Assembly (NCBI GenBank): GCA_031275395.1
Contig: JAISOU010000070.1
Coordinates: forward strand, 1-25,662
Length of the DNA: 25,662 nucleotides
Direction of reading: 5' to 3'
Source: Helicobacteraceae bacterium
GTDB lineage: Bacteria; Campylobacterota; Campylobacteria; Campylobacterales; SZUA-545
The notes beneath the pieces are model-generated. The model saw nothing but the letters and a program-made list of their open reading frames with translations, was not told the origin of the DNA and did no database searches. The position numbers were made by a program, and so were the translations under genes. This document shows positions 14,904 through 22,384 of the stretch, piece by piece (the first letter of the stretch is position 1; each line of letters starts with the position of its first letter).

Positions 14904-15719
14904 TTGAAACAGGTTGAAATAAAAGACATATCGAAAGACGTGGCGGTTGTTCGCACCTTTCAAAATCTTATCCCTCGCTCAGAGCCGATCGGCGAAGAGA
15001 TAGCGCGAACGCTCGACGATCCAAATATACCGATAAACGTTAAAAGCCGCGCCGTTTACGCTTCGGCTGGCGTTATTATGAACGAGCTTTTTGAAAGCGA
15101 GATCACGCCCGAAAAAATTCACGAGGCAAAAAACGCGATCGGCGCTATTATAATGGGCGTTATGAGCGACAAGATAACGTGCTCCTCTTTGATTAGGGTT
15201 AGCTCTTATGATTACTATACATATACGCATTGCGTCAATGTCGGAGTTTATGCCGTAGGACTTGGCAAAGAGATAGGACTTTCGCATAAAGAGCTGGAGA
15301 GAATCGGTAGCGGCGGAATCTTGCACGATCTTGGAAAAGCCCGCGTCGATCTTAACATTGTAAATAAACCCGGGCGGCTAACAAACGAAGAGTTTGCAAA
15401 GATGAGAAATCACCCCGTGTACGGCTACAATATCTTAAAAGAGCAGTTGGAAACGGACGAGATTATTTTAACTAGCGTCAGACACCACCACGAAAAACTT
15501 AACGGCGCGGGCTATCCCGACGGCGTTACAAACGCGGATCTAAGTTTATACGCGCGAATCGTAGCGATCTGCGATATATTCGACGCGCTCTCCACAAAGC
15601 GAAGTTATAAGCCCGCGCTCTCAACCTTCGAGGCGTTAAATCTTATGAAAACAAAAATGCAAGGCGAGCTTGATTTCAAACTACTAGAATACTTTATTCG
15701 TATGATGGGCAAAAAATAG
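14904..15719 (+). CDS. HD-GYP domain protein, probable c-di-GMP phosphodiesterase
   Basis: HD-GYP enzymes hydrolyse cyclic di-GMP to GMP or pGpG and so influence motility and surface behaviour. The 271-aa product has an N-terminal part of about 95 residues without a recognised sensor domain. The metal-binding set follows: H109, HD at 141-142 with K145 (GILHDLGK), H170, HHE at 195-197, GYP at 203-205 and D224 (AICDIFDALS). All key residues are present, so it should be active. The start is TTG at 14904 with only a weak ribosome binding site; the next in-frame ATG is at residue 59, inside the conserved helical part. It follows bpt by 27 nt and may be co-transcribed. Confidence 0.88.
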   Translation: MKQVEIKDISKDVAVVRTFQNLIPRSEPIGEEIARTLDDPNIPINVKSRAVYASAGVIMNELFESEITPEKIHEAKNAIGAIIMGVMSDKITCSSLIRVSSYDYYTYTHCVNVGVYAVGLGKEIGLSHKELERIGSGGILHDLGKARVDLNIVNKPGRLTNEEFAKMRNHPVYGYNILKEQLETDEIILTSVRHHHEKLNGAGYPDGVTNADLSLYARIVAICDIFDALSTKRSYKPALSTFEALNLMKTKMQGELDFKLLEYFIRMMGKK

Positions 15720-16215
15720 AGGTTTTTACGGTTTAATTCGTCGCTAGGCTTAATCCGCAAACTTTAACGCGCCTTGCGGCGTAAGTTGCTTTGCGTTAGC
15801 CGCCGAGATGTTTTTGTGCTTTATCAAGGAGCGGAAAGGTAAAGGTTAAAAAGACGCTTGCCGCCCCTTCCGATCTCTATTTGCCGTATAGGGCTAAACC
15901 GCTCTAACGCCTCTTTTTCGCCGATTAACTCGCAAAAAAGCGTCGTTTTTGCTTTGCTTTCTTCTTTATTTAGGAAGCTAGGACAACTTATAAAGGATTG
16001 GTTTGCTATAATTACAGTCCTTTTGGACAAAGTACCCTCGCTGGCTTAAACGCCGGCGGGGCGTAATTTCAATACCCCTTGCGCGCCTTTTCTACGGTTA
16101 TCAAGCGTTTTGCTCGTAGCGTCCGTAACTCTTGGCGTTTGCTCCCTATTTGTCGCGTAAGATTAATTTGCATTATGTTTTGATTTTGAACGGGATTAAA
16201 AACGGCTTAAAGCTC
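15720..16215. other. Gene-poor spacer between the HD-GYP gene and tRNA-Leu
   Basis: No secure gene. Near the start a bulged hairpin (AACTT-TA-ACGC at 15760-15770 with GCGTAAGTT at 15779-15787) may end the HD-GYP transcript. A minus frame of 68 codons (15824-16030, TTG start, no clear ribosome binding site) ends in IEIGRGGKRLFNLYLSAP, which looks protein-like and may be a small gene or a gene remnant. The right part holds an extended -10 promoter and strong hairpins, listed separately. Confidence 0.4.
16005..16078 (+). ncRNA. Candidate small RNA with promoter and alternative hairpins
   Basis: An extended -10 (TGC followed by TATAAT, 16004-16012) would start transcription near 16018. Directly downstream is a stable hairpin, CCTCGCTGGC (16036-16045) with GCCGGCGGGG (16052-16061), loop TTAAAC. 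The GGGG of its 3' arm could instead pair with CCCC at 16075-16078. No plus-strand gene follows before the opposing tRNA, so the transcript, if real, is likely non-coding. I do not recognise it as SRP RNA, tmRNA, 6S RNA or RNase P RNA. Confidence 0.3.
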
Positions 16216-16234
16216 CTTACGCGGGTTGCGTAAG
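16216..16234 (-). terminator. Hairpin downstream of tRNA-Leu
   Basis: CTTACGC and GCGTAAG form a perfect 7-bp stem with a 5-nt loop, starting 3 nt beyond the encoded CCA on the minus strand. TTTTT appears further downstream. It probably ends the tRNA transcript. Confidence 0.55.
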
Positions 16235-16237
16235 TTA

Positions 16238-16322
16238 TGGTGCCGAGAGGGGGAATCGAACCCCCACGCCTTGCGGCGCCGGATTTTGAGTCCGGTGCGT
16301 CTACCAGTTCCACCATCTCGGC
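16238..16322 (-). tRNA. tRNA-Leu (anticodon CAA)
   Basis: An 85-nt gene on the minus strand with an encoded 3' CCA. The 7-bp acceptor stem GCCGAGA pairs with TCTCGGC. The anticodon stem CCGGA/TCCGG encloses the loop CTCAAAA, giving anticodon CAA, which reads UUG. The T arm GGGGGTTCGATTCCCCC is perfect, and a long variable arm (GCGCCGCAAGGCGT) marks a class II tRNA. TACAAT on the minus strand (16335-16340), preceded by TGC, is an extended -10 box about 12 nt upstream. Confidence 0.97.
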
Positions 16323-16395
16323 TTTTTGCGCGTGATTGTAGCAAAAATACCTAAAAACGCCAAAAAACGCGGGCGAAACGCCGTTTTATCAAAAA

Positions 16396-16410
16396 GGGAT
16401 TAAAATTGCT
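16396..16410 (+). promoter_or_regulatory. Possible sigma54 promoter of flgA-ubiX
   Basis: GG at 16396-16397, ten bases, then GC at 16408-16409 inside TTGCT: the invariant -24/-12 layout of RpoN promoters, with an intact -12 element and a partial -24 element. It lies 28 nt before the flgA ATG. RpoN control is usual for middle flagellar genes in Campylobacterota. TAAAAT at 16401-16406 is an alternative sigma70 -10 box. Confidence 0.4.
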
Positions 16411-16437
16411 AGCCCAATCAACGCAAGAAAGAGGAGA

Positions 16438-17319
16438 ATGAAGCGTTTATCGATCGTATTGGCTCTAAGCGCCGCGCTATTTGCGAAAACCTATGTTTTA
16501 GAGGATAGCTATATGATCGACGGCGATACGATTCGCGCTTCGCATATCGTCGGTATAGAAAAAGAGCAAGATTTTGTTATCGATCGGTTTAATAATAAAA
16601 ACGCCGTTCAGTTTCCGTTTAATAAGTTGAAGCGGATTTTTGACGAGCGCAATATATCGATCGATTCGCAGGCGGCGATCGTAACTTTTTACTACTCTAG
16701 CTCCGTCGATTACGAGATCATAAAAGAGAGAGTTAAAGAGCGTTTTATAGACGCGTATCCAACGATTATTATCAACGAGATTAACGTGAAACCTTTGTCG
16801 TTTAGCGATATTGGCGCTTTAGAGATCGTTCAGATCGATATTTCGCAAAACGCGCTTAGAGGGAATAAGGGCAGTTTAACCGTCTGGTTCGGCTCCGAAA
16901 ACTCAAAGGCTAAAAGGGCGTTTTTTTCTTTTGAGATCGACGCTAATTTTCGCGTCTTGCAAGCGACAAAACAGATAGCGCGGGGAACGATACTAACGCA
17001 GGATAACGTTAAAGAGATTTTGATCGCTTTCGATCGCGTCGGATCGTCGCCTATCGATAAGTCGTCGCTCGGAAAGATCGCGGCGAAAAACAGATTAAAT
17101 AAAGGCGATATGATTACCGAGCGTTCGATCGCTTTGATTCCAGACGTAAGAAAGAACGCGCAGATCGCGACGGAACTTGTTAGAAACGGAATAAAAATAT
17201 CGTTTATAGGAATCGTGCAAAAAGACGCGGATATTGGCGAGCTTGTAACGATCAAAGATCAAAATAAGCGCGTTTTTACCGCTAGAATTATCTCAAAAGA
17301 GTTGGCGAGGATCGAATGA
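16438..17319 (+). CDS. flgA: Flagellar basal body P-ring assembly chaperone FlgA
   Basis: FlgA is a periplasmic chaperone needed to assemble FlgI into the flagellar P ring. The 293-aa product begins with a signal peptide (MKRLSIVLALSAALFAKT). Its C-terminal half carries the SAF-type domain typical of FlgA: VLQATKQIARGTILTQDNV (about 178-196), NRLNKGDMITERSI (about 220-233), then the closing beta domain with RNGIKISFIGIVQKDADIGELVTI and a final RVFTARIIS. GAGGAG immediately precedes the ATG, with rather tight spacing. The stop overlaps the ubiX start by 4 nt (ATGA), so the two genes are translationally coupled. Confidence 0.92.
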   Translation: MKRLSIVLALSAALFAKTYVLEDSYMIDGDTIRASHIVGIEKEQDFVIDRFNNKNAVQFPFNKLKRIFDERNISIDSQAAIVTFYYSSSVDYEIIKERVKERFIDAYPTIIINEINVKPLSFSDIGALEIVQIDISQNALRGNKGSLTVWFGSENSKAKRAFFSFEIDANFRVLQATKQIARGTILTQDNVKEILIAFDRVGSSPIDKSSLGKIAAKNRLNKGDMITERSIALIPDVRKNAQIATELVRNGIKISFIGIVQKDADIGELVTIKDQNKRVFTARIISKELARIE

Positions 17320-17843
17320 AAATTATTGTGGGGGTTAGCGGCGCAAGCGGCGCAAGTTTAGGATTGAAAGCTTACGATCTGATCCCAAGCGAACATCAAA
17401 GGTTTCTTGTAATTAGCGATAACGCAAGGGCGGTTTTGAAAAACGAAGAAGGATATAAAAACGACGATATTGCGGCTCCGATCGCAAGCGGATCGTTTGG
17501 CGCGGACGCTATGCTTTTAGCGCCGTGCAGTATGAATACTTTGGCGAAAATCGCCTGTGGAATCGCGGATAATCTTATTACCCGCGCCGCCTCCGTAATG
17601 ATTAAAGAAAAGCGCAGATTTACGATCGCGCCGCGCGAAGCGCCTTTCGATCCGATCGCGCTTGAAAATATGCTTAAACTTTCGCGCGTTGGCGTTATTA
17701 TCGCGCCGCCGATTTTGTGCTACTACGCCGATCGCAAAACGATCGACGATATGGAGCGTTTTATCGTCGGCAAATGGTTTGATCTTTTAGGGGTTAAAAA
17801 CGATCTTTATAAACGCTGGAGCGGCGGCGTTAATCTCGATTAA
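17316..17843 (+). CDS. ubiX: Flavin prenyltransferase UbiX
   Basis: UbiX attaches a dimethylallyl group to FMN, making the prenylated flavin cofactor of UbiD-type decarboxylases used in quinone synthesis. The 175-aa protein starts with the signature IIVGVSGASGASLG, which binds FMN. It has LAPCSMNTLAKIACGIADNLITRAASVMIKE (about 66-96) and the REAPFDPIALENMLKLSRVGVII segment (about 107-129) that holds the prenyl-phosphate site. Length is slightly short of E. coli UbiX. It is coupled to flgA, a pairing I recall from C. jejuni. Its 3' end overlaps the convergent mgsA by 14 nt. Confidence 0.93.
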   Translation: MKIIVGVSGASGASLGLKAYDLIPSEHQRFLVISDNARAVLKNEEGYKNDDIAAPIASGSFGADAMLLAPCSMNTLAKIACGIADNLITRAASVMIKEKRRFTIAPREAPFDPIALENMLKLSRVGVIIAPPILCYYADRKTIDDMERFIVGKWFDLLGVKNDLYKRWSGGVNLD

Positions 17844-18291
17844 ACTTAACGTATTTAGGCACGGTTGGAACGTATGTTTCATCGTCCCATAAAGCGCTTG
17901 TGATCATCAGATCGGCGCTGTATCGATTGCACGCGATCGGCACGTTGTGAATCCTGCATTGGCGAAGGAGCATTTGAATATCCGCTTCGTGCGGTTGCGG
18001 ATTAAGATCGTCTATCAAAAAGATCGCCAAATTGATCTCGTGGCGAACCACCATTGCGGCGATCTCCGCGTCGCCTCCGAGAGGTCCTGAATTCATACAT
18101 ATAATATCCGCTTCGATCCCTCTTTCGTCAAAAGCGCTTTTGATCAGTCCGCCCGTCGTTCCCGTGCATATTAGTTTATGCTTTGAAAGCGTATCGGCGT
18201 TGAAAGTCGTCCATTCGACCATATCGACTTTGCGTTGATCGTGCGCGACAATCGCTATCGTGAGCCTCTTATCCAAATATAGTCGTTTCAT
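17830..18291 (-). CDS. mgsA: Methylglyoxal synthase
   Basis: MgsA converts dihydroxyacetone phosphate to methylglyoxal and phosphate, a bypass that releases phosphate when triose phosphates accumulate. The 153-aa protein matches the family in length and residues: IVAHD (H17, D18), CTGTTG (42-47), GPLGGD (69-74, with D74 matching catalytic Asp71 of E. coli) and [11 protein letters not shown] (94-104, with H101 and D104 matching His98 and Asp101). A strong site (AAAGGAGGAAGG) precedes the ATG, which lies 23 nt inside the trpB 3' end. The gene is last in the rpiB-apt-trpB-mgsA run. I do not recall mgsA in Campylobacter or Helicobacter, so its presence may be lineage-specific. Confidence 0.93.
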   Translation of the reverse strand: MKRLYLDKRLTIAIVAHDQRKVDMVEWTTFNADTLSKHKLICTGTTGGLIKSAFDERGIEADIICMNSGPLGGDAEIAAMVVRHEINLAIFLIDDLNPQPHEADIQMLLRQCRIHNVPIACNRYSADLMITSALWDDETYVPTVPKYVKFNRD

Positions 18292-19504
18292 TTCCTTCCT
18301 CCTTTGATTCGGAAAATCTTAACATCTCTCGCGCTTGAATTATATCCTTATCGCCGCGCCCCGATATATTGACCAGCGCAATTTTGCCCTTTAGATCGAG
18401 CTTACGCAGGTAAGCTACCGCGTGCGCCGATTCAAAAGCGGGGATAATCCCCTCGCTTCTGCTTAACCACACAAAGGCGTTTAGCGCCTCTTTATCGGTA
18501 ATCGAATCGTATTTGACCTTGCCCGACTCCTTTAGCGCCGCGTGTTCGGGACCTATGCCAGGGTAGTCCAACCCCGCCGAAACCGAGTGCGCCTCCAAAA
18601 TCTGCCCCTCTTCGTTTTGCAACAGGTAACTTAACTGCCCGTGCAAAACGCCTCGCGATCCGCGCGCCAAGCTCGCGCCGTGTTTGCCGCTGTCCAACCC
18701 CAAGCCGCCCGCCTCGATCCCGATACACTGCGTTTGCGCGTCGTCCAGAAAGTAATGAAACGCGCCGATCGAGTTGCTGCCGCCGCCAATGCAGGCGACT
18801 ACATAATCGGGCAGTTTGCCGCAAGCTTCAAATATCTGCGATCGCGCTTCGTAACTGATGATCGCCTGAAAATCGCGCACCATCATCGGGTATGGGTGAG
18901 GACCCGCAACCGTGCCGATAATATAATAGACCTCTCTGGCGTTTGTAACCCAATGACGAATCGCCTCGTTCATCGCGTCTTTGAGCGTTTTAGAGCCGCT
19001 CTGAACCGAATGGACTTTCGCGCCCAAAAGCTCCATTCTAAACACGTTCAACGCCTGACGCTCCACGTCCCTCGCGCCCATAAACACCTCGCACTCCAAC
19101 CCCAGCAAAGCGGCGATCGTCGCCGTCGCTACGCCGTGTTGCCCCGCGCCCGTTTCGGCGATCACCTTTTTTTTGCCCATTCTTTGCGCGAGCAAACCTT
19201 GAAGAACTGTGTTATTGACCTTATGCGCTCCCGTGTGGTTGAGATCTTCGCGCTTCAAAAAAATCTCCGCTTCAAGCTCGCGGCTTAGGTTTTTGGCGTA
19301 ATAAAGCGGCGTAGGGCGACCAACGTAATTTTTAAGCAGATCGTTCGCCTCGCTCCAAAACGCCTCGTCGCTTCTTAATTCGCGGTAGGTTTTTTCAAGC
19401 TCGATAAGAAGCGGCATAAGCGTTTCGGGCACAAACCGCCCGCCGAAAACGCCGAAATGCCCGCTTTGATCCGGATCGTATTTTGACGGTCTAGGAATAT
19501 ACAT
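18269..19504 (-). CDS. trpB: Tryptophan synthase beta subunit
   Basis: TrpB condenses indole with serine to give tryptophan, using pyridoxal phosphate. The 411-aa protein is TrpB1-type in length and sequence: [15 protein letters not shown] (16-30), [14 protein letters not shown] (85-98, with PLP lysine K95), [10 protein letters not shown] (117-126, with catalytic E117), GGGSNSIG and the closing [12 protein letters not shown]. The start codon abuts the apt stop (TAAATG) without a good ribosome binding site, so translation depends on apt. No trpA or other trp gene is in the window; TrpA must be encoded elsewhere or the protein uses free indole. Confidence 0.96.
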   Translation of the reverse strand: MYIPRPSKYDPDQSGHFGVFGGRFVPETLMPLLIELEKTYRELRSDEAFWSEANDLLKNYVGRPTPLYYAKNLSRELEAEIFLKREDLNHTGAHKVNNTVLQGLLAQRMGKKKVIAETGAGQHGVATATIAALLGLECEVFMGARDVERQALNVFRMELLGAKVHSVQSGSKTLKDAMNEAIRHWVTNAREVYYIIGTVAGPHPYPMMVRDFQAIISYEARSQIFEACGKLPDYVVACIGGGSNSIGAFHYFLDDAQTQCIGIEAGGLGLDSGKHGASLARGSRGVLHGQLSYLLQNEEGQILEAHSVSAGLDYPGIGPEHAALKESGKVKYDSITDKEALNAFVWLSRSEGIIPAFESAHAVAYLRKLDLKGKIALVNISGRGDKDIIQAREMLRFSESKEEGNETTIFG

Positions 19505-20059
19505 TTAATCGCCGTCGACGTCTAAAATGGAGTAAAAGTTTGTCAGCTTTTTGATCCGCTCGTCGCCTTTGAGCGCGAAAAGATTAACGACAAACGCCGC
19601 TTCGACGCACTTTGCGCCGATTCGCTCGATCAGCCTGATAGAGGCTTCCGCCGTGCCTCCCGTAGCGATCAGATCGTCGATAAATAGCGCCCTCGCGTCT
19701 TTGATCGCGCTAAAAGCGTCGATATGAATCTGCACTTCGTCAAAGCCGTATTCGAGCGCGTATTTTTCGCTCGCGGTCGTATAGGGCAGTTTGCCCGGTT
19801 TTCTAATCGGCGCGAAACCCGCGCCAAGCGCGATCGACAACGGCGCGCCAAAAAGAAAGCCGCGCGCTTCCGCGCCGACTACATAGTCGATTTTCGCGTT
19901 TTTGTAGCGATCGGCGAGATGATCGATAATCGTTTTGAAGGCTTTTGGATTGCCGACGATCGTCGTAATATCCTTAAACTGAACGCCGGCTTTTGGAAAG
20001 TCGGGAACGTTGCGGATCGATTCAAGCAAAAAAGCTCTGTCTTTGCTGGATAAACTCAT
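19505..20059 (-). CDS. apt: Adenine phosphoribosyltransferase
   Basis: Apt salvages adenine to AMP using PRPP. The 184-aa protein shows the type I phosphoribosyltransferase fold: VPDFPKAGVQFKDIT near the N-terminus (17-31), VVGAEARGFLFG (about 60-71), and the PRPP-binding motif ALFIDDLIATGGTA (about 124-137). Length is normal. It lies 8 nt downstream of the coiled-coil gene and its stop is fused to the trpB start. The apt / small protein / rpiB order matches my recollection of the Helicobacter pylori HP0572-HP0574 region. Confidence 0.95.
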   Translation of the reverse strand: MSLSSKDRAFLLESIRNVPDFPKAGVQFKDITTIVGNPKAFKTIIDHLADRYKNAKIDYVVGAEARGFLFGAPLSIALGAGFAPIRKPGKLPYTTASEKYALEYGFDEVQIHIDAFSAIKDARALFIDDLIATGGTAEASIRLIERIGAKCVEAAFVVNLFALKGDERIKKLTNFYSILDVDGD

Positions 20060-20067
20060 TTTTTTCC

Positions 20068-20403
20068 TTATAGTAGGGCTTCGATCTTACTTTCTAAATC
20101 TTTAATTTTGTGGCGGATACGCTCGTTTTCAATGCGGTATTGAGCGTTGCGGGCTTTGAAAGCCTTCACGTCGTTTCTTAGGCGGCTCATCTCCTCGTTT
20201 AGAATATCGGTGTTGCCTAAACTTCTTTGGAGTTGAAGCTGGTATTTGCGTATAAAAATCTCCGCCTCTTTAAGCGTTTCTTTTAGCGTCTGATTGCTTT
20301 TATGCTCTTTTTCCAATAAGTTTTTGTAATAAAACGCTTTGAAAAAAAGAAAGCCGACCGCCAAAATCACGATCGTTACGTAAATCCACTCTAGGAAAAA
20401 CAC
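20068..20403 (-). CDS. Membrane-anchored coiled-coil protein of unknown function
   Basis: A 111-aa protein with an N-terminal transmembrane helix (WIYVTIVILAVGFLFFKAFYY, about 6-26) followed by a continuous charged helix (about 30-110) with heptad-like leucines and isoleucines, ending KDLESKIEALL. This suggests a single-pass inner membrane protein with a cytoplasmic or periplasmic coiled coil. It starts at GTG (20401-20403) with GGAAG four nt upstream, and overlaps the rpiB 3' end by 13 nt. An equivalent small gene sits between apt and rpiB in Helicobacter, to my recollection. Function unknown. Confidence 0.8.
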   Translation of the reverse strand: MFFLEWIYVTIVILAVGFLFFKAFYYKNLLEKEHKSNQTLKETLKEAEIFIRKYQLQLQRSLGNTDILNEEMSRLRNDVKAFKARNAQYRIENERIRHKIKDLESKIEALL

Positions 20404-20846
20404 TTATCTTCCAATTCGGCGATCTTTTTAAGCCTAGCGCTATGCCGTCCGCCTTCAAACGAGGCGCTTACCCAAGAGTCCAAAACCGACTCCATTATTC
20501 CCAATCCGATCGTCCGCGCTCCTAGGCATAAAACGTTCGCGTCGTTATGCTCCCTCGCCATTCGCGCCTCGTAAGAGTTGCGCGCCAGCGCGGCGCGGAC
20601 GCCTTTATGCTTATTGGCGGCTATGCTCATTCCGATTCCCGTTCCGCAGATCAAAATCCCGAACGCCTCTTTATCTTTTAGAACCTCTTCGCAGACTTTC
20701 GCCGCGTAATCGGGGTAATCGACCCGCTCGCCGTCATACGCGCCTACGTCGATTATTTCGCGGCGAAAAGTATTTCGCAAATAGGCGATCGCCGCGTTTT
20801 TCATCTCGATCGCCGCGTGATCGCCGCCAATAAAGATTTTTTCCAT
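20391..20846 (-). CDS. rpiB: Ribose-5-phosphate isomerase B
   Basis: RpiB interconverts ribose 5-phosphate and ribulose 5-phosphate, supplying ribose for PRPP, which Apt uses two genes downstream. The 151-aa product shows IFIGGDHAAIEMK (4-16), DVGAYDGERVDYPDYA, ILICGTGIGMSIAANKHKGVRAAL with the catalytic cysteine, and EHNDANVLCLGARTIG. The ATG at 20846 is preferred to a TTG at 20873 because RpiB proteins begin just before GGDHA. There is no ribosome binding site. A TACAAT -10 box ends 7 nt before the ATG, so the mRNA may be leaderless. Confidence 0.94.
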   Translation of the reverse strand: MEKIFIGGDHAAIEMKNAAIAYLRNTFRREIIDVGAYDGERVDYPDYAAKVCEEVLKDKEAFGILICGTGIGMSIAANKHKGVRAALARNSYEARMAREHNDANVLCLGARTIGLGIMESVLDSWVSASFEGGRHSARLKKIAELEDKCFS

Positions 20847-20951
20847 AGCGCGGATTGTAACAAAGATCGTCAAAATCGCCGATCTTTCGACGATTTTTTT
20901 TCATCGTTATAAATCAATGATTTTCCGACAAAATATGCGATTGCGAGGCGC

Positions 20952-21347
20952 TTAGAGCTTTGAGATAGCGACGCGGTTGGCGGCGCTAGGACGGACGATC
21001 ACGCGTTCGCCAACCGCAAACTCTGCGTCGCCGTCCGTCTTGTATTGCCAAAGAGTGCCGCGAAACTCGACTAAACCGCCCTCTTTGATCGTCCCTTCGC
21101 CTTCGACTAGCAAGAACTCGTCTTTTTGCTCGTTTTTGCGTTTGACGATTATGCGTTTTCTGAACGACAACATCAAAATAAACCCGATCGCAAGTCCGAT
21201 CGCGCTCTGCCAAATCCACGCTTCGTTTCCGATCGCCCAGCCGACCGCGCCGCTGATCGCAAGTCCGATTCCGTACCATAAAAGATAGAAACTGCCCGTT
21301 ACAAGCTCCAACGCGATTAACGCCGCGCCCGCGATCAAAACCCACAT
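20952..21347 (-). CDS. NfeD-like membrane protein
   Basis: A 131-aa short NfeD-type protein. Residues 1-55 hold two or three closely spaced hydrophobic helices (from MWVLIAGAALIALELVTGSFYLLWYGIG), and residues about 70-131 a beta-rich OB-fold domain (EGTIKEGGLVEFRGTLWQYKTDG). It lacks the serine protease domain of long NfeD proteins. Such proteins partner an SPFH/stomatin protein encoded next to them, and here the SPFH gene is 2 nt upstream on the same strand, so the pair is almost certainly co-translated. The role is probably membrane organisation or quality control, inferred from the pairing. Confidence 0.88.
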   Translation of the reverse strand: MWVLIAGAALIALELVTGSFYLLWYGIGLAISGAVGWAIGNEAWIWQSAIGLAIGFILMLSFRKRIIVKRKNEQKDEFLLVEGEGTIKEGGLVEFRGTLWQYKTDGDAEFAVGERVIVRPSAANRVAISKL

Positions 21348-21349
21348 AT

Positions 21350-22273
21350 TCAGTCTTTACTAACCGCTTTTTTGAGCGTGTCGCCCAAAATCGTCAAAGA
21401 TCCGATCAGATCGACCGCTTCGTAAGGCACGACGACCTTATCTTTACTTGGATTTTTAGCAAGCTCGTTAAACGCCGCGATTCGATCTTTTGCCAGCAAA
21501 TACTCCGCCGATTGCGTATTTTTGCCGATTGCGACCGCGATCGCCTCGATCGCCTCTTGTTGCGCTTTTGCCACCGCTTTTATCGAAAAAGCCTGCGCGT
21601 CCGCCATACGCTCGATCGCCTCCGCGTGCAAAAACTGCTCGGCTTTGTAGGCTTCGGACTGCCTGATAACAGCCTCTTTATCGGCTTGCGCTTTTAGCTC
21701 GATCGCCCGTTTTTCGCGCTCGGCTTTCATCTGCATGCTCATCGCTTCTTGAATCTCGGTAGGCACGGCGATATCGCTGATCTCGATGCGCGTTACCTTC
21801 GTTCCCCAGTTTGCGCCCGCCTCGTCCAAAATCACCAGAATACGCGAGTTGATATGTTCGCGGTTGGATAAGATTTCGTCCAGCGTCATAGAACCGATCT
21901 CGCTTCTTAGCGTCGTTAGCGCCAGATTCGCCACCGCAACCTGATAATTTGTAACGTTGTAGGTCGTTTTATACGGCTCGATCACGGCGATAAAGACGAT
22001 TCCGTCGATATGAATCGTTACGTTATCGCGCGTGATTACCGGTTGGCGCGGAATGTTGATGATATGCTCTTTGGTGCTAAGAACGGCCGCGACGCGATCA
22101 AAAAACGGAATGATCCAATTAAAACCCGCGTTTAGAGAGCGGTGAAACTTGCCAAGCCGCTCGATTATTTTTATTTCGGCTTGAGAAACGATCACGATTC
22201 CCTTGAAAATCGTAATTGCGATGATAACGCCGATAGCGATTAAAACTACCTGAGCGCCAGATAACTCTTCCAT
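21350..22273 (-). CDS. SPFH/stomatin (band 7) family protein, QmcA-like
   Basis: A 307-aa SPFH protein of the QmcA/stomatin type, which oligomerises at the inner membrane and partners NfeD. It has one N-terminal membrane helix (about 8-30), then the SPFH domain with IVIVSQAEIKIIERLGKF (about 26-43), NAGFNWIIPFFDRV (48-61) and LTTLRSEIGSMTLDEILSNREHIN (about 118-141). A long Ala/Glu/Lys coiled coil follows (about 180-250, EKRAIELKAQADKEAVIRQSEA). AAGGA seven nt before the ATG supports the start. It leads the SPFH-NfeD pair. Confidence 0.92.
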   Translation of the reverse strand: MEELSGAQVVLIAIGVIIAITIFKGIVIVSQAEIKIIERLGKFHRSLNAGFNWIIPFFDRVAAVLSTKEHIINIPRQPVITRDNVTIHIDGIVFIAVIEPYKTTYNVTNYQVAVANLALTTLRSEIGSMTLDEILSNREHINSRILVILDEAGANWGTKVTRIEISDIAVPTEIQEAMSMQMKAEREKRAIELKAQADKEAVIRQSEAYKAEQFLHAEAIERMADAQAFSIKAVAKAQQEAIEAIAVAIGKNTQSAEYLLAKDRIAAFNELAKNPSKDKVVVPYEAVDLIGSLTILGDTLKKAVSKD

Positions 22274-22384
22274 CTTTATTCCTTTGATTTTGGTTTATCC
22301 GCATAAGCATAACGCAAAATACCCTTCGGGAGTAAAAACAAACTATCGCTAAAATATCGTTTTCAACGAAAAACGCGAGGAATT

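Noticed and set aside
18641-19288. Open frame of 215 codons antisense to trpB
   Set aside because: Arginine- and alanine-rich shadow of trpB with no ribosome binding site or recognisable motif.
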